A stretch of DNA of 64,000 bases, from NCBI RefSeq assembly GCF_014648135.1, contig NZ_BMQN01000004.1, positions 1 to 64,000 on the forward strand, given 5' to 3'. The notes below the pieces were generated by a model. It made no database searches. It worked only from the letters and a program-made list of their open reading frames with translations, and was not told where the DNA came from. The DNA comes from Deinococcus sedimenti (lineage in GTDB: Bacteria > Deinococcota > Deinococci > Deinococcales > Deinococcaceae). This document shows, one piece after another, positions 28,778 to 37,542 of the stretch; positions within the stretch are counted from its first letter, which is position 1; each line of letters starts with the position of its first letter. The translations under genes and the position numbers were made by a program.

Positions 28778-29451
28778 GCGCGGTCTCCGGTCAGCCACGT
28801 CAGCAGCCGCGAGGGCCAGTCCACCCGGTCCGAGCGGCTCGCGCGGCCCGGCACCAGCCGCAGGTACCCGGCCAGCGGCGCCTCCGGGTCACTGCCCAGC
28901 AGGTCGGCGTCCAGTTCGGCCAGCAGCGCCGTCAGGGCACCCGGCAGTTCCGCGGCGGCGACCGGCGGCCCGACGCGCACGAACGCCTCCGGGAACTGCG
29001 CGCCGCGCAGCACCACCCGCAGCGCCGCCGGCACCAGCGGCGCCCCGGCATGCCGCGCGATCCAAGCCGCGCCCGGCTGCACGCCCCGCATCGGCCCCGC
29101 CGGGTGCAGTTCCCCCTCCGGGAAGACGATCAGCCAGCCCGTGCGGGCGCGGCGCACTCCGGCCCGCACCTCGTCCGCGCGCAGCGCCCCCACCCGCCGC
29201 AGGAACGGAAAGCGGGCCAGCTGCCGCCCCGTCATCAGGACGCTGAACGGCTGCCCGCACGCCAGGGCCACCTCGCGCAGCACGTACCCGTCCCACCAGC
29301 TGTGATGATTCGGGGCCAGCACCGCCCCGCCGCCCGGCAGCGGGCCGCGCACCCACACGCCGCCCAGAGAGCCGCGCACGCTGCGGCGAATGCTCAGGGA
29401 CAGCAGCCCGGTCGCCCAGGCGTGCCGCGCCGTGCTGTCAGGGGCGGTCAA
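28774..29451 (-). CDS. PlsC-like acyltransferase
   Basis: The 225-residue protein has the 1-acylglycerol-3-phosphate acyltransferase motifs NHHSWWD (H-x4-D, about residues 48-54) and FPEGEL, with a Pro-rich third block (LVPAALRV). The start is a TTG at 29451, which overlaps the cruF end by 14 nt; no better start is seen. In this operon it may acylate a sugar added to a carotenoid rather than make phosphatidic acid. That role is inference from context. Confidence 0.82.
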   Translation of the reverse strand: MTAPDSTARHAWATGLLSLSIRRSVRGSLGGVWVRGPLPGGGAVLAPNHHSWWDGYVLREVALACGQPFSVLMTGRQLARFPFLRRVGALRADEVRAGVRRARTGWLIVFPEGELHPAGPMRGVQPGAAWIARHAGAPLVPAALRVVLRGAQFPEAFVRVGPPVAAAELPGALTALLAELDADLLGSDPEAPLAGYLRLVPGRASRSDRVDWPSRLLTWLTGDRA

Positions 29452-30463
29452 AGCGCGTCACCCGCCGCGCCAGCCACAGGCCCGCCAGCATCGCCGCCAG
29501 CGTCACCCCGGCCTCTGCGAACCGGCCCACCAGCACCAGCCCGCCCGGCAGGAAGAACGCCTCGATGGGGTACACCACGCGGAAATCAGCGCCCCGCGCC
29601 GCGCCGCCCGGCAGCAGACTCAGGCTCGGCCCCCGGTGCAGCGGATAGTCCCGCGCCTGCCACGGCAGCGCCCACGCCCACTCCTCGCGCCGCAGCCCGA
29701 ACAGGCGCGGGGCGAGGCCCGTGAACACCCACGAGATCAGCCACCCCACCCCCCACCAGCCCAGGAAGTTCTGCGCTGGCGCGCCCGCCCACAGCGGCAG
29801 CGGATCACTCCAGAGCCAGTAGCGCTGCGCGGTCATCAACGGCTCCAGCCCCACGTCCCACAGCAGCATCAGCAATCCCGCCAGCCAGGGCCGCCCGCCC
29901 GACAGGCTCGTGGCGGTCAGCGTCAGCGCGAACCAGCCCAGCGGCACGATCAGCGGCACGCCCAGCAGCAGCGGCCCCGGCGCGGTCGCGTACGAGTACA
30001 GCCCGAACGGAATCCCGGTGCGGCTCCCCAGGACCTCCACCCCCAGGCCCAGCACGAACGCCACCAGCGCCATCAGGCCCGCCTTCCAGGCGTTCTCGCG
30101 CTCCCACACGAACAGCAGCGCCGCCACGAACAGCGCCCCCGTGCTCGCCAGCCCCAGCACGGGAAACAGGGACGGCCACAGCGGCACCGGGATCTTCAGC
30201 GCCACGTACAGCGCGACGAACCACATCCACGGGCGCGTCACCGCCAGCAGCCCCGCGAAGCGCGCCGCCAGCACCCCCGCGAAGTCCCGGCCCAGCGCGT
30301 CCCCGGCCAGTGCCAGCACGCCCGACAGCGGCAGCCCCAGCGCGATCAGCGCCCAGCCCACCGGCAGCTCCGCCAGCACCAGCAGAGCCCCCAGGAACGC
30401 CACGCCCAGCGCCGCGAAGCCCAGCCCGGCCCGCCACACGGTGGGGGAGAGGGACACCCTCAC
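29438..30463 (-). CDS. cruF: CruF-type carotenoid 1',2'-hydratase (DUF422)
   Basis: CruF adds water to the end psi-group of carotenoids, as in the path to deinoxanthin. The 341-residue protein has about seven membrane helices and typical segments: [37 protein letters not shown] is read here as two parts ([27 protein letters not shown]), followed by [15 protein letters not shown] and [14 protein letters not shown]. The GTG at 30463 overlaps the Nudix stop as GTGA. The order crtO-Nudix-cruF matches what I recall for D. radiodurans (DR0093-DR0092-DR0091). Confidence 0.9.
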   Translation of the reverse strand: MRVSLSPTVWRAGLGFAALGVAFLGALLVLAELPVGWALIALGLPLSGVLALAGDALGRDFAGVLAARFAGLLAVTRPWMWFVALYVALKIPVPLWPSLFPVLGLASTGALFVAALLFVWERENAWKAGLMALVAFVLGLGVEVLGSRTGIPFGLYSYATAPGPLLLGVPLIVPLGWFALTLTATSLSGGRPWLAGLLMLLWDVGLEPLMTAQRYWLWSDPLPLWAGAPAQNFLGWWGVGWLISWVFTGLAPRLFGLRREEWAWALPWQARDYPLHRGPSLSLLPGGAARGADFRVVYPIEAFFLPGGLVLVGRFAEAGVTLAAMLAGLWLARRVTRFDRP

Positions 30464-30909
30464 GCCCGCACCGCCGTCAGCGCCGCGAAGTAGGCGCGAC
30501 TGGCGTCCGACACGTCCACCGGCAGGGCCGAGAGAGGCCACCAGCGCGCCTCGGTGGCGTCGTACGAGGCGCGCACCTCGCCCCCCGCGAACTCGGCGAC
30601 GAACACGTGCGTTTCCCAGTCCACGACATTCCCATCCTGGTACGTGTACCGGTGCGGGAACACGCCCAGCGCGCGGACCGGACCGACACTCAGGCCGGTT
30701 TCCTCGCGCAGTTCGCGCCGCGCGGTCTGTTCCGGCGTCTCGCCGGCGTCCGCGCCGCCGCCCGGCACGTCCCACCGCCCGCTGTCGCTCCGGCAGATGA
30801 GCAGGACGTCCCCGCCGTTCACGACGGCAATGCCCGCCCCCATGCGGCGCCGGGGCGCCGGTGACCGCCACGCCCGGAGTGTCCTCAGCAGCCAGCCCTC
30901 ACGGCTCAT
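30460..30909 (-). CDS. Nudix hydrolase
   Basis: The 149-residue protein has a complete Nudix box: [20 protein letters not shown] then ETGL (G-x5-E-x7-R-E-x-x-E-E-x-G). It would split a nucleoside diphosphate derivative; the substrate is unknown. It starts 2 nt after the crtO stop and is coupled to cruF by GTGA. Its place between two carotenoid genes is conserved in Deinococcus as far as I recall, but the biochemical link is not clear. Confidence 0.9.
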   Translation of the reverse strand: MSREGWLLRTLRAWRSPAPRRRMGAGIAVVNGGDVLLICRSDSGRWDVPGGGADAGETPEQTARRELREETGLSVGPVRALGVFPHRYTYQDGNVVDWETHVFVAEFAGGEVRASYDATEARWWPLSALPVDVSDASRAYFAALTAVRA

Positions 30910-30911
30910 GC

Positions 30912-32447
30912 CTACTTCCACCGCCGACGCGTCAGGTCTCTCACGAGCACCTGCGCGGCGTTGCGGCCGGACGCGCCCATGATGCCGCCGCCGGGGTGGG
31001 TGCTCGCACCCGTCAGATACAGGCCCTGCACGCCGGGCCAGCGGTACTGGCTGGCTTTCATCCAGGGGCGGAAGGAGAACATCTGGTCGAAGCTCATCTC
31101 GAGGTGCATGACGTTCCCGCGGTGCAGGCCGAGGTTCGTTTCCAGCCACTGCGGCGTCTGGACGAGTTCCCCGAAGATGGTGTCGCGGGTGCCGGGCGCG
31201 TAGTGCTCGAAGGCGTTCAGGATGTTCTCGCGGGCCTCGGCAGTGCGGGTTTCCCAGCTGCCGCTGCCCAGTTCGTAGGGGTAGTACTGCGCCCACAGCC
31301 ACAGCACGTCCCCGCCGGGAGGGGCCAGGGAGTCGTCCACGGCGCTGAAGCTCATGGCGATCAGGGGCGGGTCGCTGGTGGGTTCGCCCGCGAGGTACTC
31401 GCCGTAGCCTTTCATCAGCTGCTGCTCGTTCCTGATCAGCAGGCCCAGGCCGACGCGACTGTCGGGTTCGGTGTGGTTGCGGTACCTGACCTTCTCGCTC
31501 AGGGCGAGGCGGAGGATCATCCCGAAGCCGTTCCCGACCCGCACCTGCCGCGCGGCGGGCGGCACGTACTCGTCGGGCAGCGCGCCTGCCGTGGTGAGGA
31601 CGTGCGCGCCAGACACGACGGCCCGCGCGGTGTACGTCTCACCGTTCTCCAGCCGGACGCCCTGCGCCTTCCCGCCTTTGACGAGAATGTCCTTCACGGG
31701 CGCGTTCACGAACACCTGCCCACCGTCGGATTCGATAGCGCGCTTCAGGGCTTTCGTCAGGCCGCCGCTGCCGCCCTTGGGACGCGCCACGCCGCCCTCG
31801 TGGTACAGCGGGTGCCACAGCAGGAACGGCGCACTCAGCGGGTCACTGGGGGGCGGCCCGCTCTGCGCCGCCATCCACACCAGCGGGGCGCGCACCCGCT
31901 CCTCGGTGAAGTACTCCCGCGCCACGTCCCCGTACGGACGCAGAATCCGGGGCAGCTGCTCCATCCAGTCCTTGCCCTTCCCGCTGCTGACGACCATCTT
32001 GCCCATGTCCAGCGGTCCCGGCGCGGAATTGAACAGGTCCGCCACGCTGCGCGCGAACGGCGTCCAGTCATCCAGGAATTTCGTGTACGCCTCGCCCTGA
32101 CCGGGAAACAGTGCCTCCAGTTCCCGCGCGGTGCGGTTCGCGTCGCGGTGGATGAACCAGGGCGTCTCGCCGTCCGACGCGTGGAACATCGGGTCCACGT
32201 CCAGATAGTGCAGGCCGTGCCGCGTGAGTTCCAGTTCGCGCACCACGGGCGTCATGCGGATCAGGATGTGCGCGCTCCCGCCGTAATCGAAACGGTACCC
32301 CGGTACGAGTTCCTCGGTACTCACGGCCCCGCCGACGATGTGCCGCCGTTCGAACACGCCCACCTTCAGGCCCGCCTTCGCGGCGTACGCGGCGGTCACC
32401 AGCGCGTTGTGGCCCGCGCCCATCACGATCACGTCGAAATCCGGCAT
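30912..32447 (-). CDS. crtO: Carotenoid ketolase CrtO
   Basis: CrtO adds a 4-keto group to a beta-ionone ring, giving the keto function of deinoxanthin. The 511-residue product has the same length as the D. radiodurans enzyme as I recall it. The FAD motif [21 protein letters not shown] is at residues 6-26 and the closing motif [20 protein letters not shown] is near the C-terminus. ATG 32447 (MPDFD) is chosen over longer starts because the FAD motif then sits at the normal distance. It heads the run crtO-Nudix-cruF-acyltransferase-glycosyltransferase. Confidence 0.93.
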   Translation of the reverse strand: MPDFDVIVMGAGHNALVTAAYAAKAGLKVGVFERRHIVGGAVSTEELVPGYRFDYGGSAHILIRMTPVVRELELTRHGLHYLDVDPMFHASDGETPWFIHRDANRTARELEALFPGQGEAYTKFLDDWTPFARSVADLFNSAPGPLDMGKMVVSSGKGKDWMEQLPRILRPYGDVAREYFTEERVRAPLVWMAAQSGPPPSDPLSAPFLLWHPLYHEGGVARPKGGSGGLTKALKRAIESDGGQVFVNAPVKDILVKGGKAQGVRLENGETYTARAVVSGAHVLTTAGALPDEYVPPAARQVRVGNGFGMILRLALSEKVRYRNHTEPDSRVGLGLLIRNEQQLMKGYGEYLAGEPTSDPPLIAMSFSAVDDSLAPPGGDVLWLWAQYYPYELGSGSWETRTAEARENILNAFEHYAPGTRDTIFGELVQTPQWLETNLGLHRGNVMHLEMSFDQMFSFRPWMKASQYRWPGVQGLYLTGASTHPGGGIMGASGRNAAQVLVRDLTRRRWK

Positions 32448-32543
32448 CCCGCGCAGTCTCGCACGCCACCCGCGCCCCGGAGCGTCACCCCGCACGCAGA
32501 AGCGGCCCGCCCCCACCGGGAACGGACCGCGCCGCAGAGACGG

Positions 32544-33179
32544 TCAGGGCAGCTGCACCATGTGGCCGTTCTTGAAGGTCACGGTGACCTGCGGCTCTTC
32601 AGAGGCAGCGTCCGTGACGGTGCAGCTCTCGATCTGCTCGCCTCCCATGACGTCCTCCAGCGGGCAGGGGCCGTCGCGCAGCGTGCCGTCCACCTGCGCC
32701 ACCATCACCTGCACGTAGGCGGACTTCGCGGCAGCCTGCTCCGCCGCGCCGTTCGCCCGCTCACGCGCCCCCAGCAGATTCGGCAGGATGACGGCGGCCA
32801 CGATGCCGAACACCGCGATGGAATTCAGGACCGCGTGACCGGCAATCAGGCCGATCTTCACGCCGTTCTCCAGATCCGGACGGAAGTTCTGTGCCTCCCG
32901 CCGGGCGTACGCCTGCCCGAACTGCACGAGTTGCGCTGCCCAGCCCAGCACCGGCAGGAGGGTGAACAGAGGCAGGCTGGTCACCCCGGCCAGCACGGCC
33001 CCCAGCACGTTCAAGGCGATCAGGATGCCGATCCACCCGACATGCCAGCCCACCAGACCGATGTACGTGAAGCCCGCGCCGGGCAGCAGCACGCTCAGCA
33101 GGTACCCCACAGCCAGATTCGGGGCCTTGCGGGGCGTGGGCGCGGCGGTCGGGCGGAGGGTGTCTTCAGGCCAGGTCAT
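32544..33179 (-). CDS. Membrane protein with an internal type IV pilin-like helix
   Basis: The 211-residue protein has two parts. Residues about 20-115 contain three or four membrane helices, the first being TM2-like (GYLLSVLLPGAGFTYIGL). Residues about 125-211 begin IAVFGIVAAVILPNLLGARERAN, which closely matches the hydrophobic helix and the P-N-L-L-x-A-R ending of type IV pilins, followed by a globular tail with two cysteines (GPCPLED, ESCTV). There is no prepilin peptidase site at the N-terminus. The ATG has TAGCGT 6 nt upstream. Function unknown. Confidence 0.75.
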   Translation of the reverse strand: MTWPEDTLRPTAAPTPRKAPNLAVGYLLSVLLPGAGFTYIGLVGWHVGWIGILIALNVLGAVLAGVTSLPLFTLLPVLGWAAQLVQFGQAYARREAQNFRPDLENGVKIGLIAGHAVLNSIAVFGIVAAVILPNLLGARERANGAAEQAAAKSAYVQVMVAQVDGTLRDGPCPLEDVMGGEQIESCTVTDAASEEPQVTVTFKNGHMVQLP

Positions 33180-33185
33180 GCCGCC

Positions 33186-33191
33186 ACGCTA
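33186..33191 (-). promoter_or_regulatory. Leaderless -10 box of the pilin-helix membrane protein
   Basis: TAGCGT on the minus strand, 6 nt before the ATG at 33179. Confidence 0.5.
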
Positions 33192-33253
33192 CGGGCCGCC
33201 TGCACGCCGCGCTGCCTCAGGTGACCGCGCCCCTGGCGGGTGCATGATGGATC

Positions 33254-33718
33254 ATGACCTCCTTCACGGTTCGCCGCCTGGGCCCGGACGACAGCGCCGC
33301 GCTTGAACGGCTCGCACAGGACGAGACCGACTTCACCGATGAGCCGCCCAGCCCACCCCTGACCCCGGACGCCGCCCGGGCATACCTGAGTGACCCGGGC
33401 GTGTGGCACTGGCACGCCGAGGACGCAGGCGGTAATCCGGTGGGCTTCCTGATGGCGTACGTGCACCGCCGCCGTCACGGCGAGCCACTGGACGTGATGT
33501 TCGAGGAGATCGGCGTGCGCGAGTCCTGGCGGCGTCGGGGCGTGGGCCGCGCCCTGGTGGACGCCCTGCACGCCCAGATGCGCACCCAGGGGATCGGCAG
33601 CGTGTGGGTCGCGGCGGACAGTGACGGCGCGCGGGCGTTCTACGAGGCCTGCGGGTACGAACTGGACGAGTTGCAGGGCGTGATCCTCAGCCGATCAGGG
33701 AATGACGGAGCATCTTGA
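33254..33718 (+). CDS. GNAT-family N-acetyltransferase
   Basis: The 154-residue protein has the GNAT acetyl-CoA loop RESWRRRGVGRALVDAL (R-x-x-G-x-G/A) and the closing ARAFYEACGYELDE. Relatives include aminoglycoside 3-N-acetyltransferase-like proteins, but nothing here shows drug specificity. The gene ends inside the -35 region of the following regulator, so readthrough may matter. The promoter is not clear; CATGAT lies 5 nt before the ATG. Confidence 0.85.
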   Translation: MTSFTVRRLGPDDSAALERLAQDETDFTDEPPSPPLTPDAARAYLSDPGVWHWHAEDAGGNPVGFLMAYVHRRRHGEPLDVMFEEIGVRESWRRRGVGRALVDALHAQMRTQGIGSVWVAADSDGARAFYEACGYELDELQGVILSRSGNDGAS

Positions 33719-33743
33719 CATTGTGTTGTAGAAATACAACAAT
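33715..33743 (+). promoter_or_regulatory. Leaderless promoter with embedded operator of the XRE regulator
   Basis: A perfect -35 TTGACA (33715-33720) is followed by 17 bp and AACAAT (33738-33743), then 7 nt to ATG 33751. The spacer contains the inverted repeat GTTGTA-GAAA-TACAAC (33725-33740). A repressor bound there would block RNA polymerase, so autorepression by the XRE protein is likely. Confidence 0.65.
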
Positions 33744-33750
33744 ACGCAGT

Positions 33751-34023
33751 ATGGTTGCCAAAACAAACCGGCGGCCCACGCCCGCACCACTCCACAACCG
33801 CCTGCCTGTCCTGCGCGCCGAACGGGGCCTCAGCCGCCAGGATCTCGCCGCCGCCGTCGACGTGAACTACCAGACCATCGGGTACCTCGAACGTGGCGAG
33901 TACGCTCCCAGCCTTGACCTCGCCTTCCGCCTCAGCGAGTACTTCGGGCTGCCCATCGAGGCAATCTTCAGCCGCTCACCCTTCACGCCCCTCAGCGAGA
34001 CCGTGTACGGAGGTCCCACATGA
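33751..34023 (+). CDS. XRE-family (Cro/CI-like) transcriptional regulator
   Basis: The 90-residue protein is a basic N-terminal tail plus one helix-turn-helix domain: RLPVLRAERGLSRQDLAAAVDVNYQTIGYLERGEYAPSLDLA covers helices 1-4, with the recognition helix near YQTIGYLE. The ending FGLPIEAIFS is typical of small HTH_3 regulators that pair with a membrane protein. The start is fixed by the leaderless promoter. It is coupled to the next gene by ATGA. The partner is probably its signal source or target. Confidence 0.9.
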   Translation: MVAKTNRRPTPAPLHNRLPVLRAERGLSRQDLAAAVDVNYQTIGYLERGEYAPSLDLAFRLSEYFGLPIEAIFSRSPFTPLSETVYGGPT

Positions 34024-34511
34024 ACGCCCTGACCGCGCCCCGCTCCATACCTACCCAGGCCAGCCGCCGCCAGCTCGTCAGCGTCTATGCCGCCGGACTC
34101 ATCACTGCCATGACCGTCTTCCTGCTGCGCCTGACCGGCACGTTCGACACCGCGCCAGACGTGTGGCGCTGGCCCCTGTTGACTACCCTCCTGCTCGCTG
34201 CTGCGGCCTCCCTGTACGGTGTCCTGCACCTGGCCTTCCCTGCGCGTCTGGGGCTGCCGCATACCAACGACGCACAACTGGACGAACGGCAAGCCCTGCG
34301 GATCGCACAGGCGAACTCTGTCGCCTACCGCTGGCTGGTGCAGACCGTCGTGTTCAGTGCGGCCATCCTGTTCTTCTTCGGCACCAGCCTCCCCGTTTTT
34401 GAGCGGATGGATGCCCTGCAGGGCATCGCTCTCCTGACACTTTTCCTGCTGCCCTTCCTGCCGACTGCCATCCTCGCCTGGACGGAACCTGACGCCGACC
34501 CGCAGGACTGA
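34020..34511 (+). CDS. Four-helix membrane protein partner of the XRE regulator
   Basis: The 163-residue protein has four membrane helices (about residues 22-40, 53-72, 107-123, 135-153). Between helices 2 and 3 lies LDERQALRIAQANSVAYR, which resembles the D-E-R-x-x-x-I motif of DUF2178/DUF3796 proteins, which are commonly encoded next to small HTH regulators. Function is unknown. A large hairpin at 34518-34559 follows immediately. The pair has fewer rare-GC codons than its surroundings but nothing that proves transfer. Confidence 0.75.
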   Translation: MNALTAPRSIPTQASRRQLVSVYAAGLITAMTVFLLRLTGTFDTAPDVWRWPLLTTLLLAAAASLYGVLHLAFPARLGLPHTNDAQLDERQALRIAQANSVAYRWLVQTVVFSAAILFFFGTSLPVFERMDALQGIALLTLFLLPFLPTAILAWTEPDADPQD

Positions 34512-34517
34512 CAGCAG

Positions 34518-34559
34518 GATTCAGAGGTGCAGGGGAGCGTCCCTCCACACCTCTGAATC
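34518..34559 (+). terminator. Large hairpin after the XRE/membrane pair
   Basis: GATTCAGAGGTG (34518-34529) pairs perfectly with CACCTCTGAATC (34548-34559), with a further GGGA/TCCC in the loop. There is no T-run, so it may be a Rho-assisted or stabilising 3' structure. The following 170 bp up to 34728 hold no gene that I can support. Confidence 0.55.
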
Positions 34560-34728
34560 GAGTGGACACGCAGAGCTGCGCAGTAGAGCAAAGCCCTGAG
34601 AAAAACAGCAGTTGGACGTGGACATGGTGTGGCCTGCTCTTGGCCGCACGGTGGCATTGAGAAAAGCTGTGACGATCTGCATACACCCGCCTGACGCGGC
34701 AGGCGTACGCTGCGGGCAGGAGGCTCCC

Positions 34729-34881
34729 ATGGGTCTGATGATGCTGGGTGTGTTCGTGCCGCTGCTCGCCGTGATGTTCGTCGCCGCTCGCCGCCAGGAC
34801 CGCGTGAACCGCGCCATGAACGACATCGGCGCGGGCGAGGACGCCGGGTACGTCGGCCCGCAGGTGGGCGGCCCGACCTGA
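34729..34881 (+). CDS. 50-residue single-pass membrane protein
   Basis: ATG 34729 follows a strong SD (CAGGAGG) and opens MGLMMLGVFVPLLAVMFVAARRQDR, one membrane helix ending in a positive patch, followed by an acidic, Gly-rich tail (NDIGAGEDAGYVGPQVGGP). Such small membrane proteins are common in Deinococcus and mostly uncharacterised. The long frame from 34612 has no SD, so I use the internal start. Confidence 0.55.
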   Translation: MGLMMLGVFVPLLAVMFVAARRQDRVNRAMNDIGAGEDAGYVGPQVGGPT

Positions 34882-34900
34882 ATTGAGGTCGAGGGTTCAA

Positions 34901-34953
34901 GGGTCTGAACGTCTGAGGCGTGCGTGCTGGACAGCCCTTAGACCTTCAGACCC
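34901..34953. terminator. Imperfect palindrome between convergent genes
   Basis: GGGTCTGAA (34901-34909) pairs with TTCAGACCC (34945-34953), extended by GTCT/AGAC after a one-base mismatch. It covers the gap between the 50-residue gene and pabC, overlapping the pabC stop. A bidirectional terminator is likely. Confidence 0.45.
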
Positions 34954-35644
34954 CGTCCGGCCAGCCGAGGACGGGATCGTCCGGTGCGGGCCAGTGGATG
35001 GGGAGGTCGTTCGTGTGGCCGTCGATGCGGCGGATGGGGACGAGGCCGGTGCCGCTGCCGCACAGCCACGCGCGGGTGACGTGGCTGAGGTCTTGGGTGT
35101 GGACGGGCCGCGTGACGTGTGGGCGACCCGTGAGGTAAGCGGCGCGGGTGACGGATGGGAGGCCCCCTTCAGGGACGACGAGGGCCCCGCCGATCTCCAG
35201 CAGCGGGGAGGTGCGGCTGCCGTCCACGATGTGCCCGCGCGCGTCCTGCAGCCAGCCTTCGAAGTGCGGGTGGGCCTGCGTGGCGGCGAGGCGGTACGGG
35301 AGGTAGTTCCCGGTCTTGTGCGCGCCGAGTTGCGGGTGGATCTGCAGGTCGGTGACGCGCACGGTGACGCCCTGCTGGGGGTGCGGGCCGGGCGTGAGGG
35401 GCCGGTGGGTGTGCAGGGTGCCGTGCGCGGTGACGGTCACGCGCAGCAGGCCCCAGGGGTGCGCCTCCAGCGTGGGTGGGGTGGGGTCGGGGTGGGGGAG
35501 GCCGAGGAAGTCGCAGGTGCCCCGCAGCCGCGTCAGGTGTGCGTCCCACAGCAGTGGCTGCCCGTGGCGGGTGCGGACGGTGGTGAAGGCGGTCGCGCCG
35601 TGCAGCCACGCCGGGTCGTTCAGGGCAGCGGGCAGTTCTGTCAC
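34946..35644 (-). CDS. pabC: Aminodeoxychorismate lyase (PabC-like, class IV aminotransferase)
   Basis: The 232-residue protein has the class IV PLP fold: HGATAFTTVRTRHGQPLLWDAHLTRL near the start and the Schiff-base lysine in GAHKTGNYLPYR, followed by EIGGALVVPEGG in place of the usual E-x-x-x-x-N strand and LSHVTRAWLCGS. PabC splits aminodeoxychorismate to 4-aminobenzoate and pyruvate for folate. The GTG at 35644 overlaps the PabB-PabA stop as GTGA, so substrate maker and user are coupled. A branched-chain or D-amino-acid aminotransferase role is less likely in this context. Confidence 0.82.
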   Translation of the reverse strand: MTELPAALNDPAWLHGATAFTTVRTRHGQPLLWDAHLTRLRGTCDFLGLPHPDPTPPTLEAHPWGLLRVTVTAHGTLHTHRPLTPGPHPQQGVTVRVTDLQIHPQLGAHKTGNYLPYRLAATQAHPHFEGWLQDARGHIVDGSRTSPLLEIGGALVVPEGGLPSVTRAAYLTGRPHVTRPVHTQDLSHVTRAWLCGSGTGLVPIRRIDGHTNDLPIHWPAPDDPVLGWPDGV

Positions 35645-37542
35645 GACTCGCGCCACTCCTGGCTCAGGCGCAGCCAGTTGCCCAGCAGGGTGCGTCCGGC
35701 GGGACTCAGGACGCTTTCCGGGTGGAACTGCACGCCCCACGCGGGAACGCCGGGGACGGCCAGGGCCATGACCTCGCCGCCCTGGCTGGTCGCGGTGATC
35801 AGGTCGGCGGGCAGGCCGCGCACGACCAGCGAGTGGTACCGCCCGAACGGCGCGTCCGGCGGCACGTTCCGGAAGAGGCCGCTGCCGTCGTGCCGGGCGT
35901 ACTCGGGGCGTCCGTGGACGGGCTGGGCACGTTCCACCCGCCCGCCAAGCACCTGCCCGAGCGCCTGATGCCCCAGGCACACGCCCAGCAGCGGGATGCG
36001 CCGGTCCAGGCACGCGCGGGTCAGGGCCAGCGTGACGCCGCTGGTGTCGGGCGTGCCGGGACCGGGGCCGACGAGCACGGCGTCGGGGTTCGTGCCGAGC
36101 AGGTCGTCGAGGCTCTCATGCTGGCCGCGTACGTCCACCTGCGCGCCCAGCGCGAGCAGGTCGTGCGCGAGGTTCCACGTGAACGAGTCGCGGTTGTCCA
36201 GCAGCAGCACCCGCGCGCCCGTGCGGGACGTGGCGGGCGGCGGGGCCCAGGGCGTGCCGGGCACCGGGGGTTGCGGCGGCTGCGCGGGGCGGCCTGGGAC
36301 GCCTGCCAGGACGCTCAGGAGCGCCTGGGCCTTGTGCACGGTCTCCTGTGCCTCGCGGGCAGGGTCGGCGTCGATGACGGTCCCGCCGCCCGCGCGGACC
36401 TCCACGGTCCAACCGTCCTCCGTGCGGGTGAACGCGGCGGTGCGGATCAGGATGTTCACGTCCACCAGCGGCCCGCTGACGATGCCCAGCCCGCCGGTGT
36501 ACCAGCCGCGCGGGCCGGGTTCGAGGTCGCGGGTGACCTCCATCACGCGTTCCTTCGGCGCGCCGGTGATCGTCCCGCCGGGGAAGGTGGCGGCCAGCAC
36601 GTCCCGCAGCGTCACCCCAGTGCGCGCGCGGGCCTGGACCTCGGACACGAGGTGCATCACGTGGCTGTAGCGTTCGACGAGCATCAGGTCCGGCACGGTC
36701 ACGCTGCCCGGCGCGGCCACGCGGCCCAGGTCGTGCCGCACGAGGTCCACCAGCATGGTGTGCTCCGCGACCTCCTTCGGACTGGCGCGCAGTTCCGCCT
36801 CGAACGCGGCGTCCTCCTCGGGCGTGTCGCCCCGTCGGCGGGTCCCGGCGATGGGCCGCGCACTCAGGTCGTCCCCGGCCCAGCGGACCAGCCGCTCCGG
36901 ACTGCACGACACCACGACCTCTGACCCCAGGTCCGCGAAGGCCATGAACGGACTGGGGTTCACGTCACGCAGGCGCAGGTACGCGGCCAGCGGGTCCCCC
37001 TGCGCGGCCGCCTGCACGCCGCGCGAGAGGTTCACCTGATACACCTCGCCCGCGCGGATCAGCTCCTGCACGGCCCGCACGCCCGCCGGGTAGTCCACGT
37101 CGTCCGCGCCGAACGCCCCCACGCTCAGGGTCGGCTCGGGCGGCAGCGGCGCGCCCAGCAGCGCCCCCCAGTCCAGGTGCGGCTCGCCCACCACGCTCAG
37201 GGTGCCCGCCGCGCGGTCCCACACGAGGCCCGACGGGTACTCGCCCCACCACATCGCCTCGCCCCGCGGCGCGTGCGCGGCCAGCCCGAAGCGACGGGCC
37301 GCCTCGTACTTCAGGCCGCCCAGCCACGCCGGGAACACCGCGCCGCCCGCGGGCCGGTCCGGCAGGTCGTGCGTGATCCGCACGGGCGCGGCACTCAGGA
37401 ACGACCGCGCGCCGTACGCCACGACCGGCCCCAGCGATTCCAGCAGCACCACGCCCGGCAGGCCCGCCGCGCGCACCCGCCGCAGCACCTCCGCCGGACT
37501 GAGCATGGGCAGGGCAGGGGAGGAGGTCGGGCTCGCGTTCAC
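35641..37542 (-). CDS. Fused PabB-PabA (chorismate aminating enzyme)
   Basis: The 633-residue protein joins a chorismate-binding synthase (residues 1 to about 425) to a class I glutamine amidotransferase (about 445-633). The synthase shows VYQVNLSRG, CSPERLVR, FPGGTITGAPKERVME and GGLGIVSG; the amidotransferase shows LLLDNRDSFTWNL, the nucleophile in GVCLGHQALGQ, and GVQFHPES. The neighbour pabC suggests aminodeoxychorismate synthase. But the key motif reads PIAGTRRRG, with Ala where PabB usually has the Lys of PIKGT, as in anthranilate synthase. GTG 37542 gives a GTGA overlap; ATG 37506 is an alternative. Confidence 0.85.
   Translation of the reverse strand: MNASPTSSPALPMLSPAEVLRRVRAAGLPGVVLLESLGPVVAYGARSFLSAAPVRITHDLPDRPAGGAVFPAWLGGLKYEAARRFGLAAHAPRGEAMWWGEYPSGLVWDRAAGTLSVVGEPHLDWGALLGAPLPPEPTLSVGAFGADDVDYPAGVRAVQELIRAGEVYQVNLSRGVQAAAQGDPLAAYLRLRDVNPSPFMAFADLGSEVVVSCSPERLVRWAGDDLSARPIAGTRRRGDTPEEDAAFEAELRASPKEVAEHTMLVDLVRHDLGRVAAPGSVTVPDLMLVERYSHVMHLVSEVQARARTGVTLRDVLAATFPGGTITGAPKERVMEVTRDLEPGPRGWYTGGLGIVSGPLVDVNILIRTAAFTRTEDGWTVEVRAGGGTVIDADPAREAQETVHKAQALLSVLAGVPGRPAQPPQPPVPGTPWAPPPATSRTGARVLLLDNRDSFTWNLAHDLLALGAQVDVRGQHESLDDLLGTNPDAVLVGPGPGTPDTSGVTLALTRACLDRRIPLLGVCLGHQALGQVLGGRVERAQPVHGRPEYARHDGSGLFRNVPPDAPFGRYHSLVVRGLPADLITATSQGGEVMALAVPGVPAWGVQFHPESVLSPAGRTLLGNWLRLSQEWRES

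Noticed and set aside
33254..33718. Aminoglycoside resistance gene
   Set aside because: Only a general GNAT fold is visible; no residue set shows drug specificity.
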